Positions 26,475 through 36,063 of a DNA stretch of 64,000 bases are shown here, piece after piece. The DNA lies in the NCBI RefSeq assembly GCF_031457495.1, contig NZ_JAVDWM010000001.1, positions 1,786,001 through 1,850,000 on the forward strand, read 5' to 3'. The position numbers were made by a program, and so were the translations under genes. Source of the stretch: Sphingopyxis sp. BE259 (GTDB lineage: Bacteria; Pseudomonadota; Alphaproteobacteria; Sphingomonadales; Sphingomonadaceae). Numbering within the stretch: position 1 is the stretch's first letter; each line of letters starts with the position of its first letter. A model generated the notes under the pieces. It did not search any database, was not told the DNA's origin, and saw only the letters and a list, made by a program, of their open reading frames with translations.

Positions 26475-27326
26475 TCAGATGTCTTCGACGAGCCGTCCGT
26501 ACAGCTGGGGTCGGCGGTCGCGGAAAAAGCCCATCCCGGCGCGGTGCTTGGCCGCGCGGTCGAGATCGATCGTCGCGACCAGCACCCCGGTTTCGCTGGC
26601 GCCAAATTCCTGGGTCAAATCGCCCCATTCGTCGCTGATGAAGCTGTGGCCATAGAAATTGGCGCCGCCCTCGCTGCCGATGCGGTTGGCGGCGATCACC
26701 GGCATACAGTTCGACACCGCATGGCCCTGCATCGCACGGCGCCACATGCGGCTGGTGTCGAGGTCGGCGTCATAGGGCTCGCTGCCGATCGCGGTTGGGT
26801 AGAATAGCAGTTCGGCGCCCATCAACGCCATGGCGCGCGCGCATTCGGGATACCATTGGTCCCAGCACACCCCGACGCCGATCCGCGCCCCGAACACATC
26901 CCACACCTTGAAGCCGCTGTTGCCGGGGCGGAAATAATATTTCTCTTCATAACCCGGACCGTCGGGAATGTGGCTCTTGCGATAGGTGCCCATGATCGCA
27001 CCATCGGGGCCGATCATCGCCAGCGTGTTGTAATAATGATGCCCCTCGCGCTCGAAAAAGCTGGTCGGGATCGCGACCTTCAGCTTGGCTGCGAGCGCCT
27101 GCATGGCGATGACACTGGGATGCTCGGCAGTCGGACGGGCGCTGGCGAACAAGGCCTCATCCTCGACCTGACAGAAATAGGGGCCCTCAAACAGTTCGGG
27201 CGGCAGGATGACCTGCGCGCCCTGCGCCGCCGCTTCCTCGACGAGCGCGGTGACCGCGTCGATGTTCGGCTGGACGGGGCCGGGCAGGGGCAGCTGCAAC
27301 GCGGCGACAGTGATGGTGCGGGTCAT
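26475..27326 (-). CDS. aguB: N-carbamoylputrescine amidase
   Basis: 283 aa from the ATG at 27326. A nitrilase-superfamily hydrolase with the full Glu-Lys-Cys triad in 'LPPELFEG', 'TYRKSHIPDG' and 'GVGVCWDQWYPE'. AguB-type sequences share the 'EKYYFRPGNSGFKVWD' and 'GHSFISDEWG' stretches. It converts N-carbamoylputrescine to putrescine, CO2 and ammonia in the cytosol. It starts 7 bp after the agmatine deiminase stop, so the two steps are in one operon. Confidence 0.95.
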   Translation of the reverse strand: MTRTITVAALQLPLPGPVQPNIDAVTALVEEAAAQGAQVILPPELFEGPYFCQVEDEALFASARPTAEHPSVIAMQALAAKLKVAIPTSFFEREGHHYYNTLAMIGPDGAIMGTYRKSHIPDGPGYEEKYYFRPGNSGFKVWDVFGARIGVGVCWDQWYPECARAMALMGAELLFYPTAIGSEPYDADLDTSRMWRRAMQGHAVSNCMPVIAANRIGSEGGANFYGHSFISDEWGDLTQEFGASETGVLVATIDLDRAAKHRAGMGFFRDRRPQLYGRLVEDI

Positions 27327-27333
27327 CGTCGCG

Positions 27334-28317
27334 CTATGCCGGAAGCTGTTGGCTCGAACAATGGAAACTGCCGCCCCCGGCGATGATGCCGAGCGCCGGA
27401 ACGCCGACGACGCGGCGGTCCGGGAACAGCGCGCCGAGTGCATCGACCGCGGCTTGGTCGTTCGCGACGCCATAGGTCGGCACGACGACGACGCTGTTGC
27501 CGATATAGAAGTTCATATAGCTCGCCGCCGCGATTTCGCCGCCCACCTCGACCCGCCCGGGCGAGGGCAGGTCGACGATCTCGACGCCGCCGAACGCCGC
27601 GGTGCGCGCACGGGCGTCGGCATAGACGTGCGCGTTGGGATCATCTGCGCCCGCCGCTACCGGCAGCGCCAGCCGCCCTTCGCCAACGAAACGCGCCAGA
27701 TTATCGACATGACCGTCGGTATGGTCACCGACCAGCCCGTTGCCCAGCCACAGCAGCCGCTCGATGCCCAGCGACTGACGCAGCCGCTCCGCGATGTCCT
27801 CGCGCGTCAGGGTCGGGTTGCGATTGCTGTTGAGAAGACATTCTTCGGTGGTCACGCACAGCCCGCGACCATCAACGTCGATGCCGCCGCCTTCCAGCAC
27901 CCAGTCGAGGTGCTGGGTCGGCATATCTGCGTGCGCGGCCAGGATCGCCCCGATTTCCCGGTCGCCGGGCATCACGAACTTGTTGCCCCACCAATTGAAG
28001 TCGAAATTGCGCGCCTCGCGCCTGGTGCCGGTGCCGACGATGATCGGGCCTGTGTCGCGCAGCCAGATATCGCCGAAGGGAACGACGAATAGCTGTACAC
28101 CTTCATCGACGAGCGTCTCGGCAATGTCGGCGTTGGCATGATCACGCACAAGCAGATGCACCGTCTCGCCGCGCCCGCCGTCGTGAACGGCATTGGCAAA
28201 GGCGGCGACATCGCGCCGCGCGGCGTCGATCTGCCCCGACCATTCGTCGGTGAGGTGCGGAAAGCCGATCCACACCGCTTCGTGCGGCGCCCATTCGGCG
28301 GGCATGCGTAAGGTCAT
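27334..28317 (-). CDS. aguA: Agmatine deiminase
   Basis: 327 aa. Guanidino-group deiminase fold with the catalytic Cys in the C-terminal 'GGGSFHCSSQQ' motif and conserved 'MPAEWAPHEAVWIGFPH', 'LRDTGPI', 'GGGIDVDG' and 'GDHTDGHVDN' segments. It converts agmatine to N-carbamoylputrescine, and AguB downstream completes the route to putrescine. A repeat element lies just upstream (28349-28432). Confidence 0.95.
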   Translation of the reverse strand: MTLRMPAEWAPHEAVWIGFPHLTDEWSGQIDAARRDVAAFANAVHDGGRGETVHLLVRDHANADIAETLVDEGVQLFVVPFGDIWLRDTGPIIVGTGTRREARNFDFNWWGNKFVMPGDREIGAILAAHADMPTQHLDWVLEGGGIDVDGRGLCVTTEECLLNSNRNPTLTREDIAERLRQSLGIERLLWLGNGLVGDHTDGHVDNLARFVGEGRLALPVAAGADDPNAHVYADARARTAAFGGVEIVDLPSPGRVEVGGEIAAASYMNFYIGNSVVVVPTYGVANDQAAVDALGALFPDRRVVGVPALGIIAGGGSFHCSSQQLPA

Positions 28318-28348
28318 GCGTTTTCTCGTTCTAAAGCGGCCCCATATT

Positions 28349-28432
28349 CCGTTCGCCCTGAGCCTGTCGAAGGGCCGTTCTTTCTTTCAACGCAAAAGAA
28401 AAACGGAGCTTCGACAAGCTCAGCACAAACGG
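28349..28432. repeat. Dispersed inverted-repeat element, family A (intergenic copy)
   Basis: 84 bp with outward arms carrying 'CCGTTCGCCCTGAGCCTGTC' and the inverted 'TTCGACAAGCTCAGCACAAA'. The spacer is AAAGAA-rich. It lies between the convergently read ends of the upstream spacer of aguA and the M28 gene. Related copies are at 34890, 42816, 53609 and 59261. Confidence 0.85.
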
Positions 28433-28446
28433 AAGGGAAGGGACCC

Positions 28447-30132
28447 TTACTTCGCGGCGCGCGACTTGTCGCGGGCGGCGCGGAATTCGTCGCCCTCCAC
28501 CCAGTTCGGCCACGCGTCGGTCATCGCCAGCATCCGGCCCGCGGCGTAATAGAGGCGCAGGTCGGCCATCATACCGCCCCAGTTGGTGATTGCCTCATAT
28601 TCGTCACCGGGCGCGTGATAGCGGTTCTTTTCATAGTCTTCGGACGCTTTCTGACCCGCCTCGACGCCGCCCTCGACCAGCTCGTCGCCGCTGCCGAAGT
28701 TGAACATCGGGACGCCCAGCTTGGCAAAGCTGAAGTGATCGGAGCGGTAGTAGAAGCCCTTTTCGGGGGTCGGTTCGGCCTTGACCGTGCGGCCCTCCAT
28801 CTTGGCGAGTTTTTCGACATAGGCGTCGAGTTCGGATTTGCCGCCGCCGACGACCACGATGTCCTTTGCCGGGCCGACCGAGTTCAGCGCGTCCATATTC
28901 ACCCCGCCGACGGTCTGCGACAGCGGGAACACCGGGTTTTCGGCATAAAATTTCGACCCGAGCAGCCCCGATTCCTCCGCGGTCACGGCCAGGAACACGA
29001 TGCTGCGGTCGGGCGCGCCCGCCTTGTTGAACGCCTGCGCCAACGTGACCAGGCCCGCGATGCCGGTGGCATTGTCGACCGCGCCGTTGCAGATGTCGTC
29101 GCCATCGACCGGGCTGCAGCGGCCCAGATGGTCCCAATGCCCGGTATAAAGCACATATTCGTCGGGACGCTTCGCCCCCGGCAACACGCCGATAACGTTG
29201 CGCGACATCTTTTTGGCGATCTCGTTATCAAAACCGAAGTTGGCCTTCACGCCCGTCAGCGCGACGGGCTTGAACCCCTTCTTCTTCGCCGCATCGCGCA
29301 GGGCGTCGAAATCCTGCCCGGCGCTGGCGAACAACTCTTTCGCCTTGGGCAGCTGAATCCAGCCGTTGGCGACGGTCTGGCTGGCGCCGCCGTCCTTGCT
29401 TTCGGCCAGATATTGGGTGCCGGTGTTGCTCGATTCGACGACGTTCCAGCCATAGGCGGCGGGTTCGGTGTCGTGGACGATCAGCACCGCGGCCGCGCCC
29501 TGCCGCGCCGCTTCCTCATATTTATACGACCAGCGGCCATAATAGGTCATCGCGCGGCCGTTGAATTCGCCCTTGGCTTCGGCGGTCTGCCAGTCGGGAT
29601 CGTTGACCAGAACGACGACGGTCTTGCCCTTCACATCCAGGCCAGCATAGTCGTTCCAGCCCTTTTCGGGGGCGTTGATGCCATATCCGACAAAGACGAC
29701 GTCGCTGTCCTTGACCGCGGTGGTCGGCTGCACCCGGTAACTGAACGCGACATAATCCTTCGCATATTGCGCGGTGACCGGGGTCTTGCCGCCGGTGAAG
29801 GTCAGCGGCGTCGCGTTTTTCGCGGTAATCTCGACCAGCGGCACATCCTGCGTCCAGCTGCCGTTGTTGCCGGGTTTCAGCCCCGCTTCCTGATATTTCT
29901 TGATCAGATAAGCGACGGTCTTTTCCTCGCCCGGCGTGCCCGGTGCGCGGCCTTCATAGGCGTCGAGCGACAGCTCTTTCGTGATTTCCTGCAACGTCGC
30001 GAGCGACAGTTCGGGGATTTCGACGTCGGGGATGGCAGTGGCGGCGGGCGCGGCCGCTTTGTCCGACGCGTTGCACGCGGCAACGGTCAAAAGAACCGCG
30101 AGCGCGGCGGTCGTTCGGGGGAAACGAAGCAT
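28447..30132 (-). CDS. M28 family zinc metallopeptidase, lipoprotein
   Basis: 561 aa from the ATG at 30132 (AAGGA upstream). The lipobox 'LTVAAC' puts the lipidated Cys at residue 20. A PA-domain-like insert spans ~150-320. The peptidase core has M28 Zn ligands in 'YTGHWDHLG', 'NGAVDNATG', 'AEESGLLGS', 'NMDALNS' and 'YHAPGDEY'. Family members are aminopeptidases acting on exported peptides. The frame is open far upstream, but that part is antisense to the S9 peptidase. It diverges from that gene. Confidence 0.93.
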   Translation of the reverse strand: MLRFPRTTAALAVLLTVAACNASDKAAAPAATAIPDVEIPELSLATLQEITKELSLDAYEGRAPGTPGEEKTVAYLIKKYQEAGLKPGNNGSWTQDVPLVEITAKNATPLTFTGGKTPVTAQYAKDYVAFSYRVQPTTAVKDSDVVFVGYGINAPEKGWNDYAGLDVKGKTVVVLVNDPDWQTAEAKGEFNGRAMTYYGRWSYKYEEAARQGAAAVLIVHDTEPAAYGWNVVESSNTGTQYLAESKDGGASQTVANGWIQLPKAKELFASAGQDFDALRDAAKKKGFKPVALTGVKANFGFDNEIAKKMSRNVIGVLPGAKRPDEYVLYTGHWDHLGRCSPVDGDDICNGAVDNATGIAGLVTLAQAFNKAGAPDRSIVFLAVTAEESGLLGSKFYAENPVFPLSQTVGGVNMDALNSVGPAKDIVVVGGGKSELDAYVEKLAKMEGRTVKAEPTPEKGFYYRSDHFSFAKLGVPMFNFGSGDELVEGGVEAGQKASEDYEKNRYHAPGDEYEAITNWGGMMADLRLYYAAGRMLAMTDAWPNWVEGDEFRAARDKSRAAK

Positions 30133-30288
30133 GGCATGTCCTTGGGCTTTGGCGTGTGATTGCGGGGTTGTGCCAGCCGGGCGCGGCGGGCGCAAGCATC
30201 GCTGCCACGCTGCAACTTTTCGTCCTTGGAAATCGCTGATCGGCGCTCTAGCAGAGGAAAACGGGGCCATAAAACAGGGGGATATCGG

Positions 30289-32256
30289 ATGCGGGGTCGC
30301 TGGCTGGGCGTGCTGGGGTTTGGACTGGCCACGGGTTCGGCACCGGTCGTGGCGCAAGAGGACGAAGTGGCGCGGCGCTTTGGCACGCTGGCCGGCGTCA
30401 CCCAGGTCAGCCTGTCGCCGGATGGCGCCAAATTGGCGTTCGTCGCCCCGAGCAAGGGGCAGGCGAACGATCTTTATGTCGTCGACATCGCCGACGGCGC
30501 GACGCCGCGCCGCATATTGCGCGCCAGCGGCGACCCCGAAATGCTGTCCTGGTGTCGCTGGGCGACCGACGCCCGGATCATCTGCCAGGTTGGCGGCCGG
30601 CAGAAATATGGAGACGATATTTACGGCTTCACGACCTTGGTTAGTGTGGACTCCGCGGGCGGCGACGTTCGGACGTTGAGCACGCGGCGCGGCGCCAATG
30701 CGCTCGGCATCGATCTGCGCGGTGGCAGCGTGATCGATTGGCAGCCCGGCCCCGCCGGCGCCGTACTGGTGATGCGAAGCCATGTTCGCGAGGCCAACCG
30801 CGAGTCGGCGTCGCTGATCGTCAAGGATGACGAGGGCATGGGAGTCGATCTGATGGACGCCACCAGCGGCGCAATCAAGGTCGTCGAAAAACCCCGCCGC
30901 GACGCCGTCGAATATATAACCGACGGCAAGGGCAAGGTCCGGATCATGGGGACGCAGGGCCAAAAGGGGCAAACTGGCTATGTCAGTGGCGTGATCCGCT
31001 ATTTTTTCAAGCCGGGCCAGGGCGGTGACTGGCAAACCCTCTCTGCCGTCAATGTCCTGACCAACGAGGGGTTCGACCCCGTGACCGTCGACGCCGCCAC
31101 CGACCGCGCCATCGGCTTTGCCAAAGTGGACGGCCGCTTGGCGGTCAGCGCGGTCCGGCTCGACGGTAGCGGACGCGGCGATATCCTGTTTCGGCATCCC
31201 GAGGTTGATGTCGATGGACTGGTCCGCGTTGGGCGCGAGCGCCGGGTGGTCGGGGCCACTTACGCCACCGATCGTCGCAAGATGGTGACCACCGACACCA
31301 AGGTGGCGGCGATGGCCGGTGCATTATCCAAAGCGCTCGCGGGGCGCGACGTCTATTTCCTCGACGCTTCGGCGGATGAGAGTCAGTGGCTGGTCTGGGC
31401 GGGGTCGGATGTCGATGCCGGCCGCTATTATCGCTACACCCCCGCCGCAAAACAACTCCGCCCGCTGCTTGAGGATCGTCCGATGCTCGCCGACCAGGCG
31501 CTGTCGCCGGTCAAGGCGATCCAGTATCCGGCGGCCGACGGCACGGTGATTCCAGGCTATCTGACGCTGCCGCCCGGGCGCACGACTGCGAAGGGTCTGC
31601 CCGCTATCGTCATGCCGCACGGCGGGCCGTCGTCGCGCGACGAATGGGGGTTCGACTGGCTTTCGCAATATTTCGCGGCGCGCGGTTTTGCGGTGGTCCA
31701 GCCCAATTATCGCGGCTCTTCGGGCTATGGCGATCAATGGTACCAAAACAATGGTTTTCAATCGTGGCGGACCGCAATCGGCGATGTCACCGATGCCGGT
31801 CGCTGGTTGATCAGGGAAGGGGCCGACCCGGCAAAACTATCGATCGTCGGCTGGTCCTATGGTGGCTATGCGGCATTGCAATCGGGGGTCGTCGCGCCCG
31901 ACCTGTTCCGTTCGATCGTCGCGATCGCTCCGGTCACCGATCTCGCCGAGCTGAAGCTCGAAAGCGAAAAATATCGATCGGGATCGATCACCCGCGATTT
32001 CATTGGTTCGGGTCCGCATGTTCGCGAAGGGTCGCCGGCGCAGAATGCGGAAAAAATTGGCGTTCCGGTGCTGATGTTTCACGGCACACTTGATCAGAAT
32101 GTCGATATCGAACAGGCTCGCATGATGAAACGGGCGCTGGCGGCGTCGGGAAAGACCGTCGAATTGGTAGAATATCCCGGGCTGGCGCACAGCTTGACCG
32201 ACAGCGACGTGCGAACCGCGATGCTGGCGCGCATCACGACCTTTCTGGCGCGTTAA
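30289..32256 (+). CDS. S9 family prolyl oligopeptidase-type peptidase (exported)
   Basis: 655 aa from the ATG at 30289, preceded by GGGGGATATCGG. A signal peptide ends near 'SAPVVAQ'. The N-terminal ~380 residues form a beta-propeller-like region ('VSLSPDGAKLAFVAPS'). The C-terminal alpha/beta-hydrolase domain holds the triad: Ser in 'GWSYGGYAAL', Asp in 'HGTLDQNVD', His in 'GLAHSLTD'. Related enzymes are acylaminoacyl- or dipeptidyl-peptidases. Together with the divergent M28 enzyme it probably feeds peptide uptake. Confidence 0.93.
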   Translation: MRGRWLGVLGFGLATGSAPVVAQEDEVARRFGTLAGVTQVSLSPDGAKLAFVAPSKGQANDLYVVDIADGATPRRILRASGDPEMLSWCRWATDARIICQVGGRQKYGDDIYGFTTLVSVDSAGGDVRTLSTRRGANALGIDLRGGSVIDWQPGPAGAVLVMRSHVREANRESASLIVKDDEGMGVDLMDATSGAIKVVEKPRRDAVEYITDGKGKVRIMGTQGQKGQTGYVSGVIRYFFKPGQGGDWQTLSAVNVLTNEGFDPVTVDAATDRAIGFAKVDGRLAVSAVRLDGSGRGDILFRHPEVDVDGLVRVGRERRVVGATYATDRRKMVTTDTKVAAMAGALSKALAGRDVYFLDASADESQWLVWAGSDVDAGRYYRYTPAAKQLRPLLEDRPMLADQALSPVKAIQYPAADGTVIPGYLTLPPGRTTAKGLPAIVMPHGGPSSRDEWGFDWLSQYFAARGFAVVQPNYRGSSGYGDQWYQNNGFQSWRTAIGDVTDAGRWLIREGADPAKLSIVGWSYGGYAALQSGVVAPDLFRSIVAIAPVTDLAELKLESEKYRSGSITRDFIGSGPHVREGSPAQNAEKIGVPVLMFHGTLDQNVDIEQARMMKRALAASGKTVELVEYPGLAHSLTDSDVRTAMLARITTFLAR

Positions 32257-32260
32257 AACC

Positions 32261-32297
32261 AAAAAAGGGGCGGCCCGTTGTCGGCCCGCCCCTTTTT
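32261..32297. terminator. Bidirectional terminator between S9 peptidase and rpsD
   Basis: GGGGCGG and CCGCCCC arms are flanked by an A-run on the left and a T-run on the right, so the stem extends to A-T pairs and works on both strands. It lies between convergent genes. Confidence 0.88.
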
Positions 32298-32317
32298 GAA
32301 GTTCGTGATCGAACCGA

Positions 32318-32929
32318 TCAGCGCGAATAGAATTCGACGACCAGATTGGGCTCCATCTTCACCGGATAGGGCACTTCGTCGAGCGTCGGGACGCGGACAT
32401 AGGTCGATTTGGTGCCGTCAACCGACAGATATTCGGGCAGGTCGCGTTCGGGCAGGCTCTGCGCTTCGGCGACCAGCGCCATTTCCTGTGCCTTTTTGCC
32501 CAGGGTGACTTCGTCGCCCGGCTTCACCAGGCGGCTGGCGATGTTGCACTTCACGCCATTCACATAGACGTGACCGTGGCTGACCAACTGACGCGCCGAA
32601 AAGATCGTCGGGGTGAATTTCGAGCGATAGACGACCGCGTCGAGGCGGCGTTCGAGCAGGCCGATCAGGTTCTGGCCGGTGTCGCCCTTCATCCGCGACG
32701 CTTCGAAATAGTTCTTCTTGAACTGCTTTTCGGTGATGTCGCCGTAATAGCCCTTCAGCTTCTGCTTCGCGCGCAGCTGGATGCCGAAATCCGACACCTT
32801 GCCCTTGCGGCGCTGGCCGTGCTGGCCGGGGCCATATTCGCGGCGGTTGACCGGGCTCTTGGGGCGACCCCAGATGTTCTCGCCCATCCGGCGGTCGAGT
32901 TTATACTTGGCGCTCTGGCGCTTCGACAT
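32318..32929 (-). CDS. rpsD: 30S ribosomal protein S4
   Basis: 203 aa from the ATG at 32929 (GGAGA upstream). The N-terminus '[20 protein letters not shown]' and the S4 RNA-binding segment '[20 protein letters not shown]', followed by 'SHGHVYVNG', are diagnostic. S4 nucleates assembly of the 5' domain of 16S rRNA. It is a stand-alone gene here, not in an alpha operon. The short length, without a Zn-binding Cys cluster at the N-terminus, fits the C-minus alphaproteobacterial form. Confidence 0.97.
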   Translation of the reverse strand: MSKRQSAKYKLDRRMGENIWGRPKSPVNRREYGPGQHGQRRKGKVSDFGIQLRAKQKLKGYYGDITEKQFKKNYFEASRMKGDTGQNLIGLLERRLDAVVYRSKFTPTIFSARQLVSHGHVYVNGVKCNIASRLVKPGDEVTLGKKAQEMALVAEAQSLPERDLPEYLSVDGTKSTYVRVPTLDEVPYPVKMEPNLVVEFYSR

Positions 32930-33154
32930 ATGTCGTCTCCAATATGCTGTGTGCCGAAGGATTTCGGCGTGTCCCGGGTCGCACCATATGGGTATCTCGA
33001 CAGGCTCGACACCATATGCGACCGCTGCTTCACCGGGGTGCAGGGTCCATTGCGAAGGCGCGCGGTTAGACCGGGCCGGGGGCAAAGTCAAGCGCGGCAG
33101 GGCAGCGTGGACGCATCCTCGACAGCATCGCAAAAACCGCTAAAGGCAGCGCGC

Positions 33155-33469
33155 ATGACCGCTGCCAAATCTCCCGAAACCTGCGAAACCATGATCGATG
33201 TGCGCGCCGGGGTCGATGACGTCGATCGCCAGCTTGTCGCGCTGCTCGTCCGGCGGTTCGGCTATATGGACGCCGCCGCGCGGATCAAGGAAGACCGCGC
33301 CGCGGTGCGCGACGAAGCGCGCAAGGCCGAAGTGCTTGACAATGTCGCGCGCGAAGCCGCGGCCGCCGGGCTGGCGCCCGAACGGCTGCGCGCGGTATGG
33401 AACGAACTGGTCGAACAATCGATCGCGTATGAGGCCGCCAAGTGGGACCAAATCCGCGCCGATCGCTGA
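33155..33469 (+). CDS. Chorismate mutase / isochorismate-pyruvate lyase-like (AroQ fold)
   Basis: 104 aa from the ATG at 33155; a longer open frame upstream is antisense to rpsD. All-alpha chorismate mutase with 'CETMIDVRAGVDDVDRQLVA' and 'RFGYMDAAARIKEDRAA', close in layout to PchB (an isochorismate-pyruvate lyase with weak mutase activity). No salicylate or siderophore genes are nearby, so mutase activity for Phe/Tyr synthesis is as likely. A second mutase gene lies at 48910-49188. Confidence 0.8.
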   Translation: MTAAKSPETCETMIDVRAGVDDVDRQLVALLVRRFGYMDAAARIKEDRAAVRDEARKAEVLDNVAREAAAAGLAPERLRAVWNELVEQSIAYEAAKWDQIRADR

Positions 33470-33478
33470 GCGAATGGA

Positions 33479-33730
33479 TTAGTTGGCGGCGCCGTCCGAC
33501 GGCAAGGCGCCATCGGCGCGGGCCGCGTCGGGGACAGGCTTGGCTGGTTCGGCGACGATGCGGCAGACGCGCTTCGGCACCGTGCTGCCGGTGACTTCGA
33601 CTTTTTGGCATACCTTCTTGGGTTTGGCGGGCTTTGCGGGTTTGCTGACGCCGGTGGTCGCCGCTGGTGCGGCGGTGGCCGCATCCAGCGATGCCGCCGA
33701 CAGGCTGAGGGAGAGCAACAAAATCATCAT
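33479..33730 (-). CDS. Small secreted Lys/Pro-rich protein with Cys pair
   Basis: 83 aa from the ATG at 33730, chosen for AGGAGT 10 bp upstream and the signal peptide 'MMILLLSLSLSAASLDAA'. The mature part has a 'KPAKPAKPKK' stretch and the motif 'VCQKVEVTGSTVPKRVC'. A related protein lies just upstream at 33870-34109. Function unknown; the two Cys could form a disulfide in the periplasm. Confidence 0.7.
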   Translation of the reverse strand: MMILLLSLSLSAASLDAATAAPAATTGVSKPAKPAKPKKVCQKVEVTGSTVPKRVCRIVAEPAKPVPDAARADGALPSDGAAN

Positions 33731-33869
33731 GCGAATCAGACTCCTGAATAACATGGTGGCATAGGCGCCGATCGCGCGATGGCCAAGTATACTGGTGCAC
33801 TGCACCATCGACGCTGCGGCTCACGGCGACCAAGAGGCGGAGTTGCGGCGCGGGGGGCGCCCGCGCCGC

Positions 33870-34109
33870 CTATTTTGCGGTCATCGGCCGCTTGTTGATC
33901 GATTCGGCTTGGCGGTCCCAGGCTTCCTGCGTGCGGCAATCGCGCTCGGCGAGGCGGCTACCCAGACGGCTGTCGGCGTCGGCGATCCGGCGGCAAATCA
34001 GCTTCGGTTTCGCCTTTCCGGGCTTGGCGGCGGCTTCTGTCGGCGGCGGGACTGCCGGCGCTTCGGCGATCGGCGTTGCAAGCGCCAACGAAATCAACAG
34101 GGAAAGCAT
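33870..34109 (-). CDS. Small secreted Cys-motif protein, paralogue of neighbour
   Basis: 79 aa with a signal peptide (MLSLLISLALATPIAEA), a 'KPGKAKPK' stretch and 'ICRRIADADSRLGSRLAERD' followed by 'CRTQEAWDRQ'. The spacing of the basic tract, first Cys, S-R-L-type loop and second Cys matches the gene at 33479-33730, so the two look like tandem paralogues. No known domain. Confidence 0.7.
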   Translation of the reverse strand: MLSLLISLALATPIAEAPAVPPPTEAAAKPGKAKPKLICRRIADADSRLGSRLAERDCRTQEAWDRQAESINKRPMTAK

Positions 34110-34142
34110 GGATCACGGCACTCCAGAGAGGGGAGCCGCCTG

Positions 34143-35294
34143 CTATCGTGGTCGCGGCGCTCTGCCAAGACTGGTGATGACCCCGTGCATCATCCTGATA
34201 TCATTGTGCGACCACCCGGTCTTGGTCAGGGCGGTGCGCAGGGTGCGCAGCGTCGCCTCCGTCCGTTCCGGCGGCACGAAATAGCCGCTGGCGTCCAGAT
34301 CGCGAACCAGATGCTGGATCAGTTCCTCCAGTTCAGCGTGCGGGGCGACGGGATCGAGCGGCACCTCCGGCGGGCTGGCCAGCGCTACACCGCCCTCGGC
34401 TTCGCTCGGCGCGTGTTTCGACCATTCATAGGCGAGCAGGATCACCGCCTGCGCCAGATTGAGCGACGCGAATTTGGGGTTGATCGGCACCGTGACGATG
34501 GCATGCGCCAGCGCGACATCGTCAGTATCGAGCCCCGATCGTTCGGCGCCAAAGACATAGGCCGAACGGCCCGCGCTGGCGTGGACTGCCTGCGCCGCGG
34601 CTTCGGGGGTCAGCACCGGCTTGGCGACGCCGCGCTTGCGCACCGTGGTGGCATAGATGGTGGTGCAATCGGCCACCGCCTCGGCAAGGCTGGCAAACAC
34701 CTGCGCCTCTGCCAGCACAATGTCGGCACCTGCCGCCGCCGGACCCGCGTCAGGATTGGGCCAGCCGTCGCGCGGGGCGACCAGGCGCAATTCGGTCAGC
34801 CCGAAATTGAGCATCGCGCGCGCCGCCTTGCCGATATTTTCGCCAAGCTGCGGGCGGACGAGGATGATGACGGGGGGCAAGATTGTAGTCCTTCGAGACG
34901 CGCCTTCGCCGGGGCTCAGTCGCTCCTCAGGACGAACGGGGTTTGTCTGCGTCCGTTCGTCCTGAGGAGAGGCAGAGACTGAGCTTGGCGAAGGCTCTGC
35001 CTCGTTTCGAAGGATTTTCGCGCGGCTGGCGAGCCTTTGGATTGCGGGCCAGTCATCGCGTATCAGCGCTTCCTTTTTGGCGCGCGACCATCCCTTTATC
35101 TGCCGCTCAGCTTCAAGGGCTTCCGCGCGTGTCGAAAACTCAGCGCGCCAGACAAGTTCTACGGGCCGCCGCGTCGCGGTATAGCCGGGTATCTCCCCGG
35201 ACTGATGCTGCCCGAACCTGAACTCGAGTTGATCTGTATGGCCGATATAGTAGCTGCCATCCCGGCAGCGCAGCATGTAAGTCCAGAATGTCAT
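34143..35294 (-). CDS. trmJ: GIY-YIG domain fused to TrmJ-type RNA methyltransferase through a repeat-encoded linker
   Basis: 383 aa in one open frame. Residues 1-~95 are a GIY-YIG nuclease-like domain ('TYMLRCRDGSYYIGHTDQLE'). Residues ~141-383 are a SpoU/TrmJ tRNA (Cm32/Um32) methyltransferase: 'NIGKAARAMLNFGL', 'VFGAERSGLD' and the knot motif 'PINPKFASLNLAQAV'. The ~40-residue linker is encoded by an inverted-repeat element (34890-35013). A TTG at 34880 preceded by AAGGA could start a normal 245-aa TrmJ, so two products are possible. It lies downstream of nrdR. Confidence 0.85.
   Translation of the reverse strand: MTFWTYMLRCRDGSYYIGHTDQLEFRFGQHQSGEIPGYTATRRPVELVWRAEFSTRAEALEAERQIKGWSRAKKEALIRDDWPAIQRLASRAKILRNEAEPSPSSVSASPQDERTQTNPVRPEERLSPGEGASRRTTILPPVIILVRPQLGENIGKAARAMLNFGLTELRLVAPRDGWPNPDAGPAAAGADIVLAEAQVFASLAEAVADCTTIYATTVRKRGVAKPVLTPEAAAQAVHASAGRSAYVFGAERSGLDTDDVALAHAIVTVPINPKFASLNLAQAVILLAYEWSKHAPSEAEGGVALASPPEVPLDPVAPHAELEELIQHLVRDLDASGYFVPPERTEATLRTLRTALTKTGWSHNDIRMMHGVITSLGRAPRPR
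34890..35013. repeat. Dispersed inverted-repeat element, family A variant, inside GIY-YIG/TrmJ frame
   Basis: A palindromic block with central inverted 'CTCCTCAGGACGAACGG' / 'CCGTTCGTCCTGAGGAG' arms and outer CCTTCGA/TCGAAGG ends. It is read in frame on the minus strand as part of the linker joining the two protein domains. Confidence 0.85.
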
Positions 35295-35371
35295 AGGCCG
35301 TCTGCTTCTACGGTTCTCGCTGCGCTCGAAATAGTCCCTCGTCTTCGCTCGGGAAATCGGAGAAGAAATGT

Positions 35372-35836
<465 letters not shown>

Positions 35837-35839
35837 GGT

Positions 35840-36058
35840 CTAGCGACGCACCCGCATCAGCAGCGCAATCGCGGCGCCAGCGAACAGCCCGACCGGCCAG
35901 GTTATCGCGTCAAGCAGCAACCCGATGAACCCGCCGATGACGCCGCCGACCAGCACCGGGCGGGTCGACGGATGCGCGATGCCCTGCTTGGCCATCGCCT
36001 TGACCTCTTCGATCGTCAGCTCGGCCAGCGTCGGTTCCTCGGGATGTTGCCGCGCCAT
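35840..36058 (-). CDS. Small membrane protein between glyA and nrdR
   Basis: 72 aa from the ATG at 36058, 5 bp after the glyA stop. A charged N-terminal helix ('LAELTIEEVKAMAKQGIAHP') is followed by one or two transmembrane segments ('VLVGGVIGGFIGLLLDAITW', 'VGLFAGAAIALLM'). Function unknown. Close spacing (3 bp to nrdR) suggests one transcript. Confidence 0.75.
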   Translation of the reverse strand: MARQHPEEPTLAELTIEEVKAMAKQGIAHPSTRPVLVGGVIGGFIGLLLDAITWPVGLFAGAAIALLMRVRR

Positions 36059-36063
36059 CGTGC

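Noticed and set aside
30133..31197. Upstream extension of the M28 peptidase frame to 916 codons
   Set aside because: The extra part is antisense to the S9 peptidase and replaces a clear lipoprotein signal with non-protein-like sequence.
32570..33154. Long upstream extension of the PchB-like gene
   Set aside because: Antisense to rpsD; the domain starts at the ATG at 33155.
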